A stretch of DNA of 64,000 nt from Muricea muricata (taxonomy: Eukaryota > Cnidaria > Anthozoa > Malacalcyonacea > Plexauridae): NCBI GenBank assembly GCA_963855995.1, contig OY979718.1, forward strand, positions 30,041,282-30,105,281. The letters are read 5' to 3'. The notes beneath the pieces are model-generated. The model saw nothing but the letters and a program-made list of their open reading frames with translations. It did not search any database and was not told the DNA's origin. The position numbers were made by a program, and so were the translations under genes. Shown here one piece after another: positions 11,001 through 23,554 of this stretch. Within the stretch, counting starts at the first letter, position 1; every line of letters begins with the position of its first letter.

Positions 11001-11295
11001 TGGCGCTCAAACCTACGGGATGAGCGAAATGACATGTTGAAATGAGAAACCTATAACTTGCTTGTAAACTGAAAAGAAACGATCTTAGAACAATCAAAAT
11101 CGCGTTTTAAGCGTTCTAGAAGTGATTTGAGCGTAAAAATACGCTCAAATCACCAACTTAAAATTGCCGTTTTAAATCGATCAGGGTGACGTTTTAGAAC
11201 TTAAAATGATGTTTTCTGTGCTAAAGTGAACGAGTTGAGCGCAATAACGTACTGCAATGACGGACCTGAAAGAGACACAATAAATGGAAATTGCA
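8068..11295 (+). repeat. Irregular ten-monomer stretch with chimeras
   Basis: Monomers start at 8068 (M1), 8390 (M2), 8713 (M3 switching to M1 at about 8785-8790), 9035 (M2), 9358 (M3), 9681 (M4), 10004 (M2), 10327 (M3), 10650 (M4) and 10973 (M5b). The M3/M1 switch point recurs at about 30,724, 32,015 and 38,466. A private TTTTATAACGATC at about 9230 recurs only near 57,304, tying this stretch to the 57-kb region. Confidence 0.75.
8713..9034 (+). repeat. Chimeric monomer M3/M1
   Basis: The left part is M3 (GATAAGCGAAATGACATG) and the right part is M1 (AACCGAAAACTCTC onward), joined at about 8,785-8,790 in the shared TGAGAAACC. The GTTTCAAATCGC variant that follows and the AGAGCCTAAAATG variant recur with the same junction at about 30.72-30.90 and 38.46-38.64 kb. 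Confidence 0.8.
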
Positions 11296-12908
11296 GAACT
11301 TAGCAAGTCGGGAATCAGGTTTTCGGCGCTCAAACTATCGAGATGAGCGAAGTAACCCGTTGACATGAGAAACCGAAAACTCTCTAGTAAACTTAACAGA
11401 AACGATCTTAGAACCATCAAAATTGCGTTTTACCCATTCTAGAACGATTTGAGCGTGAAAACATGCTCAAATCACCAACTAAAAATTGCTGTTTTAAATC
11501 GCTCAGGGTGACGTTTTAGAGCTTAAAATGATGTTTTCAGTGCTAAAGTGAACGAGTTGAGCGCAATAATGTACTGCAATGACGGACCTAAAAGAGACCC
11601 AATAAATGGAAATTGCAGAACTTAGCAAGTCGGGAATCATGTTTTCGGCGCTCAAACTATCGAGATGAGCGAAGTAACCCGTTGACATAAGAAACCTATA
11701 ACTTTCTAGTAAACTGAACAGCAACGATCTTAGAACCATCAAAATTGCGTTTTTAGTGTTCTAGAAGCGATTTGAGGGTAAAAACATGCTCAAATCACCA
11801 ACTAAAAATCGCCGTTTTATGTCGATCAGGGCGACGTTTTAGAGCTTAAAATGATGTTTTCAGTGCTAAAGTGAACGAGTTGAGTGCAATGATGTACTGC
11901 AATAACGGACCTAAAAGAGACCTTCTAAATGGAAATTGCAGAACTTAGCAAGTCGGGAATTACGTTTTCGGCGCTCAAACCATCGGGATAAGCGAAATGA
12001 CATGTTGAAATGAGAAACCTATAACTTGCTTGTACACTGAACAGAAACGATCTTAGAACTATAAAAATCACGTTTTAAGCGCTCTAGAAGCGATTTGAAC
12101 GTAAAAACATGCTGAAATCACCAACGAAAAGTTGCTGTTTTAAATCGATCAGGGTGACGTTTTAGAGCTTAAAATTATGTTTTCAGTGCTAAAGTAAACG
12201 AGTTGAGCGCAATGATGTACTGCAATCACGGACCTAAAAGAGACCTAATAAATGGAAATTGCAGAACTTAGCAAGTCGGGAATCAGGTTTTAGGCGCTCA
12301 AATTATCGAGATGAGCGAAGTAACCCGTTGACATGAGAAACCTATAACTCTCTTGTAAACTGAAAAGAAACGATCTTAGAAGCATCAAAATTGCGTTTTA
12401 CCCGTTCTAGAACGATTTGAGCGTGAAAACATGCTCAAATCACCAACTTAAAATCGCCTTTTAAAATCGATCAGGGTGACGTTTTAGAGCTTAAAATGAT
12501 GTTTTCAGTGCTAAAGTGAACGAGTTGAGCGCAATGATGTACTGCATTCACGGACCTAAAAGAGACCTTCTAAATTGAAATTGCAGAACTAAGCATGTCG
12601 GGAATCATATTTTCGGCTCTCAAACCATCGAGATTAGCAAAATAACACCTTGACATGAGAAACGTAGAGCTTACTTGTGAAATGAGAAGAAACGATCTTA
12701 GAACCATCAAAATCGCGTTTTAAGCGTTCTAGAAGCGATTTGAGCGTAAAAATAATCTCAAATCACCAACTAAAAGTTGCCGTTTTAAATCAATCAGGGT
12801 GACGTTTTAAAGCTTAAAATGATGTTTTCAGTGCTAAAGTGAACGAGTTGAGCGCAATGATGTACTGCAATGACGGACCTAAAAGAGACCCAATAAATGG
12901 AAATTGCA
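11296..12908 (+). repeat. Higher-order unit M1-M2-M3-M4-M5a (1,613 bp)
   Basis: This unit has the same haplotype as 5487-7099, offset 5,809 bp. M5a starts at 12586. Local differences include CGTTTTTAGTG near 11,749 and GCCTTTTAAAATCG near 12,457. Confidence 0.85.
12586..12908 (+). repeat. M5a landmark monomer 4
   Basis: It lies 15 monomers after copy 3, with AAGCTT at 12,810. It is the 18-monomer partner of copy 2. Confidence 0.9.
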
Positions 12909-13876
12909 GAACTTAGCAAGTCGGGAATCACGTTTTCGGCGCTCAAACCATCGGGATAAGCGAAATGACATGTTGAAATGAGAAACCTATAACTTGCTTG
13001 TACACTGAACAAAAACGATCTTAGAACTATAAAAATCGTGTTTTAAGCGCTCTAGAAGCGATTTGAACGTAAAAACATGCTGAAATCACCAACGAAAAGT
13101 TGCTGTTTTAAATCGATCAGGGTGACGTTTTAGAGCTTAAAATGATGTTTTCAGTGCTAAAGTGAACGAGTTGAGCGCAATAATGTACTGCAATAACGGA
13201 CCTAAAAGAGACCTAATAAATGGAAATTGCAGAACTTAGCAAGTCGGGAATCAAGTTTTAGGCGCTCAAATTATCGAGATGAGCGAAGTAACCCGTTGAC
13301 ATGAGAAACCTATAACTCTCTTGTAAACTGAAAAGAAACGATCTTAGAAGCATCAAAATTGCGTTTTACCCGTTCTAGAACGATTTGAGCGTGAAAACAT
13401 GCTCAAATCACCAACTTAAAATCGCCGTTTTAAATCGATCAGGGTGACGTTTTAGAGCTTAAAATGATGTTTTCAGTGCTAAAGTGAACGAGTTGAACGC
13501 AATGATGTACTGCAATCACGGACCTAAAAGAGACCTTCTAAATGGTAATTGCAGAACTTAGCAAGTTGGGAATCAGGTTTTTGGCGCTCAAACCTACGGG
13601 ATGAGCGAAATGACATGTTGAAATGAGAAACCTATAACTTGCTTGTAAACTGAAAAGAAACGATCTTAGAACAATCAAAATCGCGTTTTAAGCGTTCTAG
13701 AAGTGATTTGAGCGTAAAAATACGCTCAAATCACCAACTTAAAATTGCCGTTTTAAATCGATCAGGGTGACGTTTTAGAACTTAAAATGATGTTTTCTGT
13801 GCTAAAGTGAACGAGTTGAGCGCAATAACGTACTGCAATGACGGACCTGAAAGAGACACAATAAATGGAAATTGCA
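12909..13876 (+). repeat. Three-monomer fragment M3-M4-M5b
   Basis: Monomers start at 12909, 13231 and 13554. The first two match 7100-7744 and the last matches the M5b at 10973. The change from M4 to M5b context, near 13,490, is the seam of the 18-monomer and 8-monomer duplications described below. Confidence 0.75.
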
Positions 13877-15489
13877 GAACTTAGCAAGTCGGGAATCAGG
13901 TTTTCGGCGCTCAAACTATCGAGATGAGCGAAGTAACCCGTTGACATGAGAAACCGAAAACTCTCTAGTAAACTTAACAGAAACGATCTTAGAATGATCA
14001 AAATTGCGTTTTACCCATTCTAGAACGATTTGAGCGTGAAAACATGCTCAAATCACCAACTAAAAATTGCTGTTTTAAATCGCTTAGGGTGACGTTTTAG
14101 AGCTTAAAATGATGTTTTCAGTGCTAAAGTGAACGAGTTGAGCGCAATAATGTACTGCAATGACGGACCTAAAAGAGACCCAATAAATGGAAATTGCAGA
14201 ACTTAGCAAGTCGGGAATCATGTTTTCGGCGCTCAAACTATCGAGATGAGCGAAGTAACCCGTTGACATAAGAAACCTATAACTTTCTAGTAAACTGAAC
14301 AGCAACGATCTTAGAACCATCAAAATTGCGTTTTAAGTGTTCTAGAAGCGATTTGAGCGTAAAAACATGCTCAAATCACCAACTAAAAATCGCCGTTTTA
14401 TGTCGATCAGGGCGACGTTTTAGAGCTTAAAATGATGTTTTCAGTGCTAAAGTGAACGAGTTGAGTGCAATGATGTACTGCAATAACGGACCTAAAAGAG
14501 ACCTTCTAAATGGAAATTGCAGAACTTAGCAAGTCGGGAATTACGTTTTCGGCGCTCAAACCATCGGGAAAAGCGAAATGACATGTTGAAATGAGAAACC
14601 TATAACTTGCTTGTACACTGAACAGAAACGATCTTAGAACTATAAAAATCACGTTTTAAGCGCTCTAGAAGCGATTTGAACGTAAAAACATGCTGAAATC
14701 ACCAACGAAAAGTTGCTGTTTTAAATCGATCAGGGTGACGTTTTAGAGCTTAAAATTATGTTTTCAGTGCTAAAGTAAACGAGTTGAGCGCAATGATGTA
14801 CTGCAATCACGTACCTAAAAGAGACCTAATAAATGGAAATTGCAGAACTTAGCAAGTCGGGAATCAGGTTTTAGGCGCTCAAACTATCGAGATGAGCGAA
14901 GTAACCCGTTGACATGAGAAACCTATAACTCTCTTGTAAACTGAAAAGAAACGATCTTAGAACCAGCAAAATTGCGTTTTACCCGTTCTAGAACGATTTA
15001 AGCGTGAAAACATGCTCAAATCACCAACTTAAAATCGCCGTTTTAAATCGATCAGGGTGACGTTTTAGAGCTTAAAATGATGTTTTCAGTGCTAAAGTGA
15101 ACGAGTTGAGCGCAATGATGTACTGCATTCACGGACCTAAAAGAGACCTTCTAAATTGAAATTGCAGAACTAAGCATGTCGGGAATCATATTTTCGGCTC
15201 ACAAACCATCGAGATTAGCAAAATAACACCTTGACATGAGAAACGTAGAGCTTACTTGTGAAATGAGAAGAAACGATCTTAGAACTATCAAAATCGCGTT
15301 TTAAGCGTTCTAGAAGCGATTTGAGCGTAAAAATAATCTCAAATCACCAACTAAAAGTTGCCGTTTTAAATCAATCAGGGTGACGTTTTAAAGCTTAAAA
15401 TGATGTTTTCAGTGCTAAAGTAAACGAGTTGAGCGCAATGATGTACTGCAATGACGGACCTAAAAGAGACCCAATAAATGGAAATTGCA
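13877..15489 (+). repeat. Higher-order unit M1-M2-M3-M4-M5a (1,613 bp)
   Basis: This unit is 2,581 bp downstream of its partner at 11,296-12,908. It has AGAATGATCAAAATTG near 13,992 and CACGTACCTAAAAG near 14,808; both recur at 57.6-58.7 kb and the second also at 54,810. Inside M4, the stretch between about 14,873 and 14,980 is of another M4 haplotype (CAAACTATCG, AACCAGC), while both flanks keep the expected one. Confidence 0.85.
15167..15489 (+). repeat. M5a landmark monomer 5
   Basis: It lies 8 monomers after copy 4, with AAGCTT at 15,391. It has GGCTCACAAACC near 15,197 in place of GGCTCTCAAACC. Confidence 0.9.
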
Positions 15490-17424
15490 GAACTTAGCAA
15501 GTCGGGAATCATGTTTTCGGCGCTCAAACTATCGAGATGAGCGAAGTAACCCGTTGACATGAGAAACCTATAACTCTCTTGTAAACTGAACAGCAACGAT
15601 CTTAAAACCATCAAAATTGCGTTTTAAGTGTTCTAGAAGCGATTTGAGCGTAAAAACATGCTCAAATCACCAACTAAAATCGCCGTTTTATGTCAATCAG
15701 GGCGACGTATTAGAGCTTAAAATGATGTTTTCAGTGCTAAAGTGAACGAGTTGAGTGCAATGATGTACTGCAATAACGGACCTAAAAGAGACCTTCTAAA
15801 TGGAAATTGCAGAACTTAGCAAGTCGGGAATCACGTTTTCGGCGCTCAAACCATCGGGATAAGCGAAATGACATGTTGAAATGAGAAACCTATAACTTGC
15901 TTGTACACTGAACAGAAACGATCTTAGAACTATAAAAATCGCGTTTTAAGCGCTCCAGAGGCGATTTGAACGTAAAAACATGCTGAAATCACCAACGAAA
16001 AGTTGCTGTTTTAAATCGATCAGGGTGACGTTCTAGAGCTTAAAATTATGTTTTCAGTGCTAAAGTGAACGAGTTGAGCGCAATAATGTACTGCAATCAC
16101 GGACCTAAAAGAGACCTAATAAATGGAAATTGCAGAACTTAGCAAGTCGGGAATCAGGTTTTCGGCGCTCAAATTATCGAGATGAGCGAAGTAACCCGTT
16201 GACATGAGAAACCAATAACTCTCTTGTAAACTGAAAAGAAACGATCTTAGAAGCATCAAATTGCGTTTTACCCGTTCTAGAACGATTTGAGTGTGAAAAC
16301 ATGCTCAAATCACTAACTTAAAATCGCCGTTTTAAATCCATCAGGGTGACGTTTTAGAGCTTAAAATGATGTTTTCAGTGCTAAAGTGAACGAGTTGAGC
16401 GCAATGATGTACTGCAATCACGGACCTAAAAGAGACCTAATAAATGGTAATTGCAGAACTTAGCAAGTTGGGAATCAGGTTTTTGGCGCTCAAACCTACG
16501 GGATGAGCGAAATGACATGTTGAAATGAGAAACCTATAACTTGCTTGTAAACTGAAAAGAAACGATCTTAGAACAATCAAAATCGCGTTTTAAGCGTTCT
16601 AGAAGTGATTTGAGCGTAAAAATATGCTCAAATCACCAACTTAAAATTGCCGTTTTAAATCGATGAGGGTGACGTTTTAGAACTTAAAATGATGTTTTTT
16701 GTGCTAAAGTGAACGAGTTGAGCGCAATAACGTACTGCAATGACGGACCTGAAAGAGACACAATAAATGGAAATTGCAGAACTTAGCAAGTCGGGAATCA
16801 GGTTTTCGGCGCTCAAACTATCGAGATGAGCGAAGTAACCCGTTGACATGAGAAACCTATAACTCTCTTGTAAACTGAAAAGAAACGATCTTAGAACCAG
16901 CAAAATTGCGTTTTAAGTGTTCTAGAAGCGATTTGAGCGTAAAAACATGCTCAAATCACTAACTTAAAATCGCCGTTTTAAATCCATCAGGGTGACGTTT
17001 TAGAGCTTAAAATGATGTTTTCAGTGCTAAAGTGAACGAGTTGAGCGCAATGATGTACTGCAATCACGGACCTAAAAGAGACCTAATAAATGGTAATTGC
17101 AGAACTTAGCAAGTTGGGAATCAGGTTTTTGGCGCTCAAACCTACGGGATGAGCGAAATGACATGTTGAAATGAGAAACCTATAACTTGCTTGTAAAATA
17201 AAAAGAAACGATCTTAGAACAATCAAAATCGCGTTTTAAGCGTTCTAGAAGTGATTTGAGCGTAAAAATATGCTCAAATCACCAACTTAAAATTGCCGTT
17301 TTAAATCGATGAGGGTGACGTTTTAGAACTTAAAATGATGTTTTCTGTGCTAAAGTGAACGAGTTGAGCGCAATAACGTAATGCAATTACGGACCTGAAA
17401 GAGACACAATAAATGGAAATTGCA
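15490..17424 (+). repeat. Irregular six-monomer stretch M2-M3-M4-M5b-M4-M5b
   Basis: Monomers start at 15490, 15812, 16135, 16456, 16779 and 17102. The first is an M2 with an M4-like centre (ACTCTCTTGTAAACTGAACAGC). Private marks GACGTATTAGAGC (about 15,706) and GCTCCAGAGGCG (about 15,954, which loses the TCTAGA site) recur at 55,707 and 55,955. The M4-M5b dimer appears twice in a row, as at 2581-3872. Confidence 0.75.
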
Positions 17425-19038
17425 GAACTTAGCAAGTCGGGAATCAGGTTTTCGGCGCTCAAACTATCGAGATGAGCGAAGTAACCCGTTGACATGAGAA
17501 ACCGAAAACTCTCTAGTAAACTTAACAGAAACGATCTTAGAACCATCAAAATTGCATTTTACCCATTCTAGAACGATTTGAGCGTGAAAACATGCTCAAA
17601 TCACCCACTAAAAATTGCTGTTTTAAATCGCTCAGGGTGACGTTTTAGAGGTTAAAATGATGTTTTCAGTGCTAAAGTGAACGAGTTGAGCGCAATAATG
17701 TACTGCAATGACGGACCTAAAAGAGACCCAATAAATGGAAATTGCAGAACTTAGCAAGTCGGGAATCATGTTTTCGGCGCTCAAACTATCGAGATGAGCG
17801 AAGTAACCCGTTGACATAAGAAACCTATAACTTTCTAGTAAACTGAACAGCAACGATCTTAGAACCATCAAAATTGCGTTTTAAGTGTTCTAGAAGCGAT
17901 TTGAGCGTAAAAACATGCTCAAATCACCAACTAAAAATCGCCGTTTTATGTCGATCAGGGCGACGTTTTAGAGCTTAAAATGATGTTTTCAGTGCTAAAG
18001 TGAACGAGTTGAGTGCAATGATGTACTGCAATAACGGACCTAAAAGAGACCTTCTAAATGGAAATTGCAGAACTTAGCAAGTCGGGAATCACGTTTTCGG
18101 CGCTCAAACCATCGGGATAAGCGAAATGACATGTTGAAATGAGAAACCTATAACTTGCTTGTACACTGAACAGAAACGATCTTAGAACTATAAAAATCGC
18201 GTTTTAAGCGCTCTAGAAGCGATTTGAACGTAAAAACATGCTGAAATCACCAACGAAAAGTTGCTTTTTTAAATCGATCAGGGTGACGTTTTAGAGCTTA
18301 AAATGATGTTTTCAGTGCTAAAGTGAACGAGTTGAGCGCAATAATGTACTGCAATCACGGACCTAAAAGAGACCTAATAAATGGAAATTGGAGAACTTAG
18401 CAAGTCGGGAATCAGGTTTTTGGCGCTCAAACTATCGAGATGAGCGAAGTAACCCGTTGACATGAGAAACCTATAACTCTCTTGTAAACTGAAAAGAAAC
18501 GATCTTAGAACCAGCAAAATTGCGTTTTAAGTGTTCTAGAAGCGATTTGAGCGTAAAAACATGCTCAAATCACTAACTTAAAATCGCCGTTTTAAATCGA
18601 TTAGGGTGACGTTTTAGAGCTTAAAATGATGTTTTCAGTGCTAAAGTGAACGAGTTGAACGCAATGATGTACTGCAATCACGGACCTAAAAGAGACCTTC
18701 TAAATGGTAATTGCAGAACTTAGCAAGTTGGGAATCAGGTTTTTGGCGCTCAAACCTACGGGATGAGCGAAATGACATGTTGAAATGAGAAACCTATAAC
18801 TTGCTTGTAAACTGAAAAGAAACGATCTTAGAACAATCAAAATCGCGTTTTAAGCGTTCTAGAAGTGATTTGAGCGTAAAAATACGCTCAAATCACCAAC
18901 TTAAAATTGCCGTTTTAAATCGATCAGGGTGACGTTTTAGAACTTAAAATGATGTTTTCTGTGCTAAAGTGAACGAGTTGAGCGCAATAACGTACTGCAA
19001 TGACGGACCTGAAAGAGACACAATAAATGGAAATTGCA
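17425..19038 (+). repeat. Higher-order unit M1-M2-M3-M4-M5b (1,614 bp)
   Basis: This unit matches 3873-5486 at an offset of 13,552 bp, including CACCCACTAAAAATTGC, GAGGTTAAAATG, TTGCTTTTTTAAATCG and the M5b inverted repeat (18,865-18,896). Confidence 0.85.
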
Positions 19039-20973
19039 GAACTTAGCAAGTCGGGAATCAGGTTTTCGGCGCTCAAACTATCGAGATGAGCGAAGTAACC
19101 CGTTGACATGAGAAACCGAAAACTCTCTAGTAAACTTAACAGAAACGATCTTAGAACCATCAAAATTGCGTTTTACCCATTCTAGAACGATTTGAGCGTG
19201 AAAACATGCTCAAATCACCAACTAAAAATTGCTGTTTTAAATCGCTCAGGGTGACGTTTTAGAGCTTAAAATGATGTTTTCAGTGCTAAAGTGAACGAGT
19301 TGAGCGCAATAATGTACTGCAATGACGGACCTAAAAGAGACCCAATAAATGGAAATTGCAGAACTTAGCAAGTCGGGAATCATGTTTTCGGCGCTCAAAC
19401 TATCGAGATGAGCGAAGTAACCCGTTGACATAAAAAACCTATAACTTTCTAGTAAACTGAACAGCAACGATCTTAGAACCATCAAAATTGCGTTTTAAGT
19501 GTTCTAGAAGCGATTTGAGCGTAAAAACATGCTCAAATCACCAACTAAAAATCGCCGTTTTATGTCGATCAGGGCGACGTTTTAGAGCTTAAAATGATGT
19601 TTTCAGTGCTAAAGTGAACGAGTTGAGTGCAATGATGTACTGCAATAACGGACCTAAAAGAGACCTTCTAAATGGAAATTGCAGAACTTAGCAAGTCGGG
19701 AATTACGTTTTCGGCGCTCAAACCATCGGGATAAGCGAAATGACATGTTGAAATGAGAAACCTATAACTCTCTTGTAAACTGAAAAGAAACGATCTTAGA
19801 AGCATCAAAATTGCGTTTTACCCGTTCTAGAACGATTTGAGCGTGAAAACATGCTCAAATCACCAACTTAAAATCGCCGTTTTAAATCGATCAGGGTGAC
19901 GTTTTAGAGCTTAAAATGATGTTTTCAGTGCTAAAGTGAACGAGTTGAACGCAATGATGTACTGCAATCACGGACCTAAAAGAGACCTTCTAAATGGTAA
20001 TTGCAGAACTTAGCAAGTTGGGAATCAGGTTTTTGGCGCTCAAACCTACGGGATGAGCGAAATGACATGTTGAAATGAGAAACCTATAACTTGCTTGTAA
20101 ACTGAAAAGAAACGATCTTAGAACTATAAAAATCGTGTTTTAAGCGCTCTAGAAGCGATTTGAACGTAAAAACATGCTGAAATCACCAACGAAAAGTTGC
20201 TGTTTTAAATCGATCAAGGTGACGTTTTAGAGCTTAAAATTATGTTTTCAGTGCTAAAGTAAACGAGTTGAGCGCAATGATGTAGTGCAATCACGGACCT
20301 AAAAGAGACCTAATAAATGGAAATTGCAGAACTTAGCAAGTCGGGAATCAGGTTTTAGGCGCTCAAATTATCGAGATGAGCGAAGTAACCTGTTGACATG
20401 AGAAACCTATAACTCTCTTGTAAACTGAAAAGAAACGATCTTAGAAGCATCAAAATTGCGTTTTACCCGTTCTAGAACGATTTGAGCGTGAAAACATGCT
20501 CAAATCACCAACTTAAAATCGCCGTTTTAAATCGATCAGGGTGACGTTTTAGAGCTTAAAATGATGTTTTCAGTGCTAAAGTGAACGAGTTGAGCGCAAT
20601 GATGTACTGCATTCACGGACCTAAAAGAGACCTTCTAAATTGAAATTGCAGAACTAAGCATGTCGGGAATCATATTTTCGGCTCTCAAACCATCGAGATT
20701 AGCAAAATAACACCTTGACATGAGAAACGTAGAGCTTATTTGTGAAATGAGAAGAAACGATCTTAGAACCATCAAAATCGCGTTTTAAGCGTTCTAGAAG
20801 CGATTTGAGCGTAAAAATAATCTCAAATCACCAACTAAAAGTTGCCGTTTTAAACCAATCAGGGTGACGTTTTAAAGCTTAAAATGATGTTTTCAGTGCT
20901 AAAGTGAACGAGTTGAGCGCAATGATGTACTGCAATGACGGACCTAAAAGAGACCCAATAAATGGAAATTGCA
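19039..20973 (+). repeat. Six-monomer unit with one inserted chimeric monomer
   Basis: Monomers start at 19039 (M1), 19361 (M2), 19684 (M3 changing to M4 at about 19,760), 20006 (M5b changing to M3 at about 20,115), 20329 (M4) and 20651 (M5a). The homologous block at 5487-7099 has five monomers, so this copy carries one extra, made of M4 and M5b sequence lying between the two chimera points. Confidence 0.75.
20651..20973 (+). repeat. M5a landmark monomer 6
   Basis: It lies 17 monomers after copy 5, with AAGCTT at 20,875 and a TTAAACCAATC variant near 20,853. Confidence 0.9.
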
Positions 20974-23554
20974 GAACTTAGCAAGTCGGGAATCACGTTT
21001 TCGGCGCTCAAACCATCGGGATAAGCGAAATGACATGTTGAAATGAGAAACCTATAACTTGCTTGTACACTGAACAGAAACGATCTTAGAACTATAAAAA
21101 TCGTGTTTTAAGCGCTCTAGAAGCGATTTGAACGTAAAAACATGCTGAAATCACCAACGAAAAGTTGCTGTTTTAAATCGATCAGGGTGACGTTTTAGAG
21201 CTTAAAATGATGTTTTCAGTGCTAAAGTGAACGAGTTGAGCGCAATAATGTACTGCAATAACGGACCTAAAAGAGACCTAATAAATGGAAATTGCAGAAC
21301 TTAGCAAGTCGGGAATCAAGTTTTAGGCGCTCAAATTATCGAGATGAGCGAAGTAACCCGTTGACATGAGAAACCTATAACTCTCTTGTAAACTGAAAAG
21401 AAACGATCTTAGAAGCATCAAAATTGCGTTTTACCCGTTCTAGAACGATTTGAGCGTGAAAACATGCTCAAAATCACCAACTTAAAATCGCCGTTTTAAA
21501 TCGATCAGGGTGACGTTTTAGAGCTTAAAATGATGTTTTCAGTGCTAAAGTGAACGAGTTGAGCGCAATGATGTACTGCATTCACGGACCTAAAAGAGAC
21601 CTTCTAAATTGAAATTGCAGAACTAAGCATGTCGGGAATCATATTTTCGGCTCTCAAACCATCGAGATTAGCAAAATGACACCTTGACATGAGAAACGTA
21701 GAGCTTACTTGTGAAATGAGAAGAAACGATCTTAGAACCATCAAAATCGCGTTTTAAGCGTTCTAGAAGTGATTTGAGCGTAAAAATATGCTCAAATCAC
21801 CAACTTAAAATTGCCGTTTTAAATCGATCAGGGTGACGTTTTAGAACTTAAAATGATGTTTTCAGTGCTAAAGTGAACGAGTTGAGCACAATAATGTACT
21901 GCAATCACGGACCTAAAAGAGACCTAATAAATGGAAATTGCAGAACTTAGCAAGTCGGGAATCAGGTTTTCGGCGCTCAAACTATCGAGATGAGAGAAGT
22001 AACCCGTTGACATGAGAAACCGAAAACTCTCTAGTAAACTTAACAGAAACGATCTTAGAACCATCAAAATTGCGTTTTACCCATTCTAGAACGATTTCAG
22101 CGTGAAAACATGCTCAAATCACCAACTAAAAATTGCTGTTTTAAATCGCTCAGGGTGACGTTTTAGAGCTTAAAATGATGTTTTCAGTGCTAAAGTGAAC
22201 GAGTTGAGCGCAATAATGTACTGCAATGACGGACCTAAAAGAGACCCAATAAATGGAAATTTCAGAACTTAGCAAGTCGTGAATCATGTTTTCGGCGCTC
22301 AAACTATCGAGATGAGCGAGTAACCGGTTGACATGAGAAACCTATAACTTTCTAGTAAACTGAACAGCAACGATCTTAGAACCATCAAAATTGCGTTTTA
22401 AGTGTTCTAGAAGCGATTTGAGCGTAAAAACATGCTCAAATCACCAACTAAAAATCGCCGTTTTATGTCGATCAGGGCGACGTTTTAGAGCTTAAAATGA
22501 TGTTTTCAGTGCTAAAGTGAACGAGTTAAGTGCAATGATGTACTGCAATAACGGACCTAAAGGAGATCTTCTAAATGGAAATTGCAGAACTTAGCAAGTC
22601 GGGAATCACGTTTTCGGCGCTCAAAATATCGCGATAAGCGAAATGACATGTTGAAATGAGAAACCTATAACTTGCTTTTACACTGAACAGAAACGATCTT
22701 AGAACTATAAAAATCGCGTTTTAAGCGCTCTAGAAGCGATTTGAACGTAAAAACATGCTGAATCACCAACGAGAAGTTGCTGTTTTAAATCGATCAGGGT
22801 GACGTTTTAGAGCTTAAAATGATGTTTTCAGTGCTAAAGTGAACGAGTTCAGCGCAATGATGTACTGCAATCACGGACCTAAAACAGACCTTCTAAATAG
22901 TAATTGCAGAACTTAGCAAGTTGGGAATCAGGTTTTTGGCGCTCAAACCAACGGGATGAGCGAAATGACATGTTGAAATGAGAAACCTATAACTTGCTTG
23001 TAAACTGAAAAGAAACGATCTTAGAACAATCAAAATCGCGTTTTAAGCGTTCTAGAAGTGATTTGAGCGTAAAAATATGCTCAAATCACCAGCTTAAAAT
23101 TGCCCTTTTAAATCGATCAGGGTGACGTTTTAGAACTTAAAATGATGTTTTCAGTGCTAAAGTGAACGAGTTGAAGGCAATGATGTACTGCAATCACGGA
23201 CCTAAAAGAGACCTTCTAAATGGTAATTGCAGAACTTAGCAAGTTATGAATCAGGTTTTTGGCGCTCAAACCTACGGGATGAGCGAAATGACATGTTGAA
23301 ATGAGAAACCTATAACTTGCTTGTAAACTGAAAAGAAACGATCTTAGAACAATCAAAATCGCGTTTTAAGCGTTCTAGAAGTGATTTGAGCGTAAAAATA
23401 CGCTCAAATCACCAACTTAAAATTGCCGTTTTAAATCGATCAGGGTGACGTTTTAGAACTTAAAATGATGTTTTCTGTGCTAAAGTGAACGAGTTGAGCG
23501 CAATAACGTACTGCAATGACGGACCTGAAAGAGACACAATAAATGGAAATTGCA
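20974..23554 (+). repeat. Eight-monomer stretch including M3-M4-M5a and degenerate M3/M5b
   Basis: The trimer 20,974-21,942 copies 7100-8067. It is followed by M1 (21,943), M2 (22,265), M3 (22,587), M5b (22,909) and M5b (23,232). The M3 lacks two bases (ATGCTGAATCACC, near 22,757) and has CGAGAAGTTGC. This shortened form recurs at about 32,762, 39,212, 47,598 and 52,759. The first M5b has CAACGGGATG and TTGCCCTTTTAAATCG, also shared with those later regions. Confidence 0.75.
21620..21942 (+). repeat. M5a/M5b chimeric landmark monomer 7
   Basis: It has the same internal M5a-to-M5b switch as copy 3, so the chimera formed once and was then duplicated. AAAATGACACC replaces AAAATAACACC. Confidence 0.85.

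Larger units (their letters stand above)
10912..12930. repeat. Eight-monomer (2,581-bp) tandem duplication, copy 1
   Basis: It is colinear with 13,493-15,511 and shares TTGAACGCAATG at the start, GGGAATTACG in M3 and the M5a monomer. The right limit is set by CACGTTTTCGG here against CATGTTTTCGG in the partner. Confidence 0.8.
9910..13490. repeat. Eighteen-monomer duplication partner, copy 2
   Basis: This is the partner of 4,100-7,680. The match stops at about 13,490, where AGTTGAACGCAATG replaces AGTTGAGCGCAATG and the sequence becomes a copy of 10.91 kb onward. Confidence 0.8.
13493..15511. repeat. Eight-monomer (2,581-bp) tandem duplication, copy 2
   Basis: This is the partner of 10,912-12,930, directly joined to the end of the 18-monomer block. 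It contains a patch of about 100 bp (14,873-14,980) that does not match its partner. Confidence 0.8.
16299..22665. repeat. Six-kilobase block, copy 2 with one extra monomer
   Basis: This is the partner of 2,747-8,790. It is 323 bp longer because of a chimeric monomer between about 19,760 and 20,115. It has single-base changes of its own, such as GATGAGCGAGTAACC (one A lost near 22,319) and GATTTCAGCG near 22,095. Confidence 0.85.
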
